DNA from: Methylocystis iwaonis
GTDB taxonomy: Bacteria > Pseudomonadota > Alphaproteobacteria > Rhizobiales > Beijerinckiaceae
Assembly (NCBI RefSeq): GCF_027925385.1
Contig: NZ_AP027142.1
Location: forward strand, 1,098,001 to 1,162,000
DNA length: 64,000 bases
Direction: 5' to 3'
The notes under the pieces: model-generated
Database searches by the model: none
The model's input: the letters and a program-made list of their open reading frames with translations, nothing else
Told to the model about the DNA's origin: nothing
In this document: one piece after another, positions 61,717-64,000 of the stretch
Layout of the letters: every line of letters starts with the position of its first letter
Position numbering within the stretch: the stretch's first letter is position 1
Program-made: the position numbers and the translations under genes

Positions 61717-62247
61717 TTAAGGCATGGCGGATTTCAGCTTGATCCTGTCGCCATCGACGACGAAGCTTCCGAGCCCTTGGTGGTGGATCGTCTTCGACGC
61801 TTTGCGTGCCGGATCGATCCAGCCTTTCACGCCTTGCAGCACAAAGAGACAATATTTGTTGGCAAGGCGCGTATCGACGACCTTGCACTCGATGTTGGCG
61901 AAACATTCTGCGACCAGCGGCGCCGACACTTTTTCCGCCTTCCGCTTGGTGAGCGCAAAAGCCTCGAATTTATCGACGTCCCGCCCGGAGCAATTGCCGA
62001 TCGCCACGACCGTTTCCGCCATCCCCGCCGGCGGAATGGCGACGACGCATTCCTTTGTCGCCCGCAAGGCGGCGAAGCTGTGGTCGCGGTCGCTGACCAC
62101 GCAGGCGATGAGGGGCGGGTCGAAGTCCACCATCATGTGCCAGGACATGGTCATGACATTGGCCCGGCCTTTATGGGCGGTCGTCAGCAGAACCACCGGG
62201 CCGGGCTCGATGAGCCGGTAAACCTCGCCCAGAGCCAAATCTTTCAT
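61717..62247 (-). CDS. Flavin reductase family protein
   Basis: The 176-residue split-barrel protein has VVLLTTAHKGRANVMTMSWHMMVDFDPPLIACVVSDRDHSF, ECVVAIPPAGMAETVVAIGNCSG and ECFANIECKVVDTRLANKYCLFV, the pattern of FMN-dependent flavin reductases and DIM6/NTAB proteins. ATG 62247 has GGAGG 7-8 nt upstream; an in-frame extension overlaps the SDR gene. It is 42 bp upstream of the ene-reductase gene and could supply reduced flavin or share its substrate (inference). Confidence 0.88.
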   Translation of the reverse strand: MKDLALGEVYRLIEPGPVVLLTTAHKGRANVMTMSWHMMVDFDPPLIACVVSDRDHSFAALRATKECVVAIPPAGMAETVVAIGNCSGRDVDKFEAFALTKRKAEKVSAPLVAECFANIECKVVDTRLANKYCLFVLQGVKGWIDPARKASKTIHHQGLGSFVVDGDRIKLKSAMP

Positions 62248-62320
62248 GGCCGGACCTCCGTGATACTTGCCGCCGCGCGCGAGCGCTCTCTCGGCCTTGG
62301 ATTGTAGGGGGCGCCGTCTC

Positions 62321-63103
62321 CTATCCCAGCGTCGACCCGAAGGCGCCGCCGTCCAGCAAGATGTTTTGGCCGACGATATAGCCGGCATATTCGCTACACA
62401 GGAATGCAGCCATCGCGCCGAACTCCTCAGGGGAGCCGAAACGCCCGGTCGGATTGGCGGCATAGGCCTCGTTTCGAACGTCTTCGACGGACAGCCCCCG
62501 GGCGCTGGCCATTTTACTCAGGAGCGAAACCATGCGGTCGGTTTCGTGTGGGCCGGGCAACAGATTATTGATGATAACGCCGTCTTTCGCCACCTGTCTG
62601 GCGGCGCCGGCGACAAATCCGGTCAATCCGCTGCGGGCCGCAGTCGACAAGCCCAGCTCCGCCACGGGTGATTTGACCGTCGCCGACGTTATATTGACGA
62701 TCCGGCCCCACTTGCGGCTGATCATTCCGGGCAGCACGCTCGTCATCAGGAAAATTGGCGTCAACATATTGGCGTCGATGGCGTCGAGCCATGCGTCGCG
62801 ATCCCAGTCCGACCACAGGCCGGGCGGCGGCCCGCCGGCGTTGGTGATGAGGATGTCGGGCCGTGGTTCCGCCTCGAGTAGCCGCTGCCGCCCTTCTTCG
62901 CTCGTCACATCGGCGGCGACGGCCTGCACCTCGACGCCGTAAGTTGCGCGTATCTCGCTTGCAGCGTGCTCCAGCGTTGCGACCGTGCGGCTATTCAGCG
63001 TCAATATCGCGCCAGCTTCAGCGAGCTTTTGTGCGACGCCGCGACCCAACCCTTTCGAGCTGGCGCAGACGATCGCGCGTTTGCCTTTGATGCCTAAATC
63101 CAT
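62321..63103 (-). CDS. SDR-fold protein lacking the canonical catalytic Tyr
   Basis: The 260-residue protein has an SDR cofactor loop (IVCASSKGLGRGVAQKL, where TGxxxGxG has become CASSKGLG), ITNAGGPPPGLWSDW, RIVNITSATVKSPVAELGLSTAARSGLTGF and NILLDGGAFGSTLG. The YxxxK motif is absent: the expected position reads LSTAARSG. This is a known divergent subfamily of 3-oxoacyl-reductase-like SDRs. The gene is the first of a possible three-gene unit with the flavin reductase and ene-reductase genes. Confidence 0.88.
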   Translation of the reverse strand: MDLGIKGKRAIVCASSKGLGRGVAQKLAEAGAILTLNSRTVATLEHAASEIRATYGVEVQAVAADVTSEEGRQRLLEAEPRPDILITNAGGPPPGLWSDWDRDAWLDAIDANMLTPIFLMTSVLPGMISRKWGRIVNITSATVKSPVAELGLSTAARSGLTGFVAGAARQVAKDGVIINNLLPGPHETDRMVSLLSKMASARGLSVEDVRNEAYAANPTGRFGSPEEFGAMAAFLCSEYAGYIVGQNILLDGGAFGSTLG

Positions 63104-63374
63104 TCGTCTTCCTCAAATGCGCGCCATTTCACGGATTTGCGCCGTTCAGGCGAGTGACGCCCCGGCGCGTTCCGACGAGGGGAATCCGATCGATCGATGC
63201 GTCGTCGTTCGAGCGATTCCCAAAGCAGCCGTCAGGAAATTCAGAGTAAATCAACGCTGATCGTCGCGCTGAATAGCACGCCCACATAACGGAAGGTACG
63301 AGCGCCGCTTTCTCGTTTCCAGGCGCGTTGCGGCCCGCCCCCTGCGACTCTAGGTCGCGCAAACTAGACAGTTT

Positions 63375-63390
63375 TGTGCAAACCATGACA
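63375..63390 (+). promoter_or_regulatory. Candidate NifA upstream activator site
   Basis: TGTGCAAACCATGACA fits TGT-N10-ACA exactly. It lies 115 bp upstream of the sigma-54 promoter, within the usual range for NifA sites. Chance occurrence in a region of this size is possible (roughly a few percent). Confidence 0.45.
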
Positions 63391-63504
63391 TGCTTGTCGT
63401 GATAGAAACGAAATTGTCGGCTTTTCCGGGCGTGAAGCAGCGGCTGATCGTTCTGAAGCGCCTGTTTTCCTGCAGGTTTGAAGACTACGTCGCAGGATCG
63501 CGAT

Positions 63505-63520
63505 TGGCTCGTTCCTTGCT
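63505..63520 (+). promoter_or_regulatory. Sigma-54 promoter for hupS
   Basis: TGGCTCGTTCCTTGCT matches the -24/-12 consensus TGGCACG-N4-TTGCW with one difference, and the GG-N10-GC spacing is exact. The expected transcript would start near 63531, about 70 bp before the hupS ATG. Confidence 0.75.
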
Positions 63521-63600
63521 GCGATCTTTGCGAAAGAAGAGTGGCTCCCGTCCTCGACGCGAGAAGCCGCCGCTTTTTGGAAACGCAATGGGGGAGAGGA

Positions 63601-64000
63601 ATGCCCGCCATCGAGTCGTTTTACGACGTGATCCGACGTCAGGGGATCACGCGCCGCAGCTTCACGAAATTCTGCTCTTTGACGGCTGCGAGCCTGGGGC
63701 TCGGTCCCCTTGCCGCCTCCAAGATGGCGCAGGCGCTGGAGACAAATCCGCGCGTGCCGGTCATCTGGATGCATGGCCTCGAATGCACCTGCTGCTCCGA
63801 GAGCTTCATTCGCTCGGCGCATCCTCTGGTGAAGGACGTCGTCCTCTCCATGATCTCGCTTGACTATGACGACACGATCATGGCGGCCGCCGGCCATCAG
63901 GCCGAGGCGATCCTCGAGGAAACCAAACAAAAATATAAGGGCAAATACATTCTCGCCGTCGAGGGCAATCCGCCGCTCAACGAGGGCGGCATGTTCTGCA
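63601..64000 (+). CDS. hupS: Uptake [NiFe] hydrogenase small subunit (partial, runs off the window)
   Basis: The first 133 codons of a membrane-bound hydrogenase small subunit are present. A Tat signal occupies the N-terminus (TRRSFTKF at residues 17-24, then [14 protein letters not shown]); the mature part has [24 protein letters not shown], whose cysteines bind the proximal Fe-S cluster, and [33 protein letters not shown] follows at the window edge. It matches the HupS/HoxK group 1 uptake type, which oxidises hydrogen at the periplasmic face. GGGAGAGGA precedes the ATG. The large subunit gene presumably follows. Confidence 0.95.
   Translation, partial: MPAIESFYDVIRRQGITRRSFTKFCSLTAASLGLGPLAASKMAQALETNPRVPVIWMHGLECTCCSESFIRSAHPLVKDVVLSMISLDYDDTIMAAAGHQAEAILEETKQKYKGKYILAVEGNPPLNEGGMFC

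Larger units (their letters stand above)
63104..63600. other. 497-bp spacer upstream of hupS
   Basis: No coding sequence is supported here. The left half shows nothing specific; the right half holds a NifA-like site and a sigma-54 promoter, annotated separately. An open frame that crosses from 63390 into hupS in a different frame is a shadow. Confidence 0.6.

Noticed and set aside
63390..63863. Open frame of 157 codons at the hydrogenase promoter
   Set aside because: It crosses the hupS reading frame in another frame and has no similarity; hupS motifs are clear.

Overview
The window looks like a chromosome segment of an alphaproteobacterial methylotroph, most likely a type II methanotroph of the Methylocystis/Methylosinus kind. 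This is inferred from gene content: tetrahydromethanopterin (H4MPT)-linked formaldehyde oxidation genes (mtdB, fae), a set of archaeal-type methanofuran/H4MPT biosynthesis homologues, alphaproteobacterial gene orders such as trpA-accD-folC, and the start of a Tat-exported uptake [NiFe] hydrogenase. GC content is high and genes sit on both strands.

Layout. 0.1-9.4 kb: an AraC regulator divergent from a small membrane protein; a four-gene efflux operon (HlyD adaptor, RbbA-like ABC fusion, ABC-2 permease, NodT-type outer-membrane lipoprotein); acetate kinase. 9.7-12.7 kb: a small accessory group of a 2-oxoglutarate dioxygenase-like protein, an ATP-grasp ligase and an FkbM methyltransferase. 12.9-17.8 kb: tRNA-Lys, a secreted protein, malate dehydrogenase, an SDR, a GH1-like glycosidase and ribosomal protein L28. 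18.1-27.3 kb: C1 island with mtdB, fae, an MfnF-like protein, an IS4-family element, then DUF447, a pterin-synthase-like protein, a DmrB-like flavoprotein, an MfnE-like kinase and an MfnB-dihydroneopterin-aldolase fusion. 27.5-30.6 kb: folC, accD, trpA. 31.3-39.3 kb: two tandem kup genes, dienelactone hydrolase, Ppx/GppA, a divergent polysaccharide deacetylase, rppH. 39.4-45.3 kb: a more variable stretch (methyltransferase, GNAT, autotransporter, HhH protein, secreted protein, second IS4 element). 45.4-50.3 kb: rsmB, SDHAF4-like protein, sufE, lemA, cysE, yidD. 50.4-52.1 kb: a cassette with a stand-alone DnaA-domain-IV-like protein and a DUF6456-like protein. 52.2-57.0 kb: a membrane/GH1-like pair, a diverged L,D-transpeptidase and a second cysE. 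57.3-63.1 kb: hydrolase, tRNA-Arg, outer-membrane protein, two SDRs, Old Yellow Enzyme, flavin reductase. 63.1-64.0 kb: an intergenic region with a good sigma-54 promoter and a NifA-like site, then hupS running off the end.

Intergenic space carries at least four families of palindromic REP/MITE-like repeats. Both insertion sequences have intact 9-bp target duplications and both sit in the apex of the same hairpin-type repeat. The most noteworthy leads are this shared IS target, the MfnB-aldolase fusion in the C1 island, the dioxygenase/ATP-grasp/FkbM group, the membrane-anchored GH1-like pair, the transpeptidase lacking its usual histidines, and the putative NifA/sigma-54 control of hydrogenase. 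All function calls come from reading motifs and overall resemblance; no database search was run.
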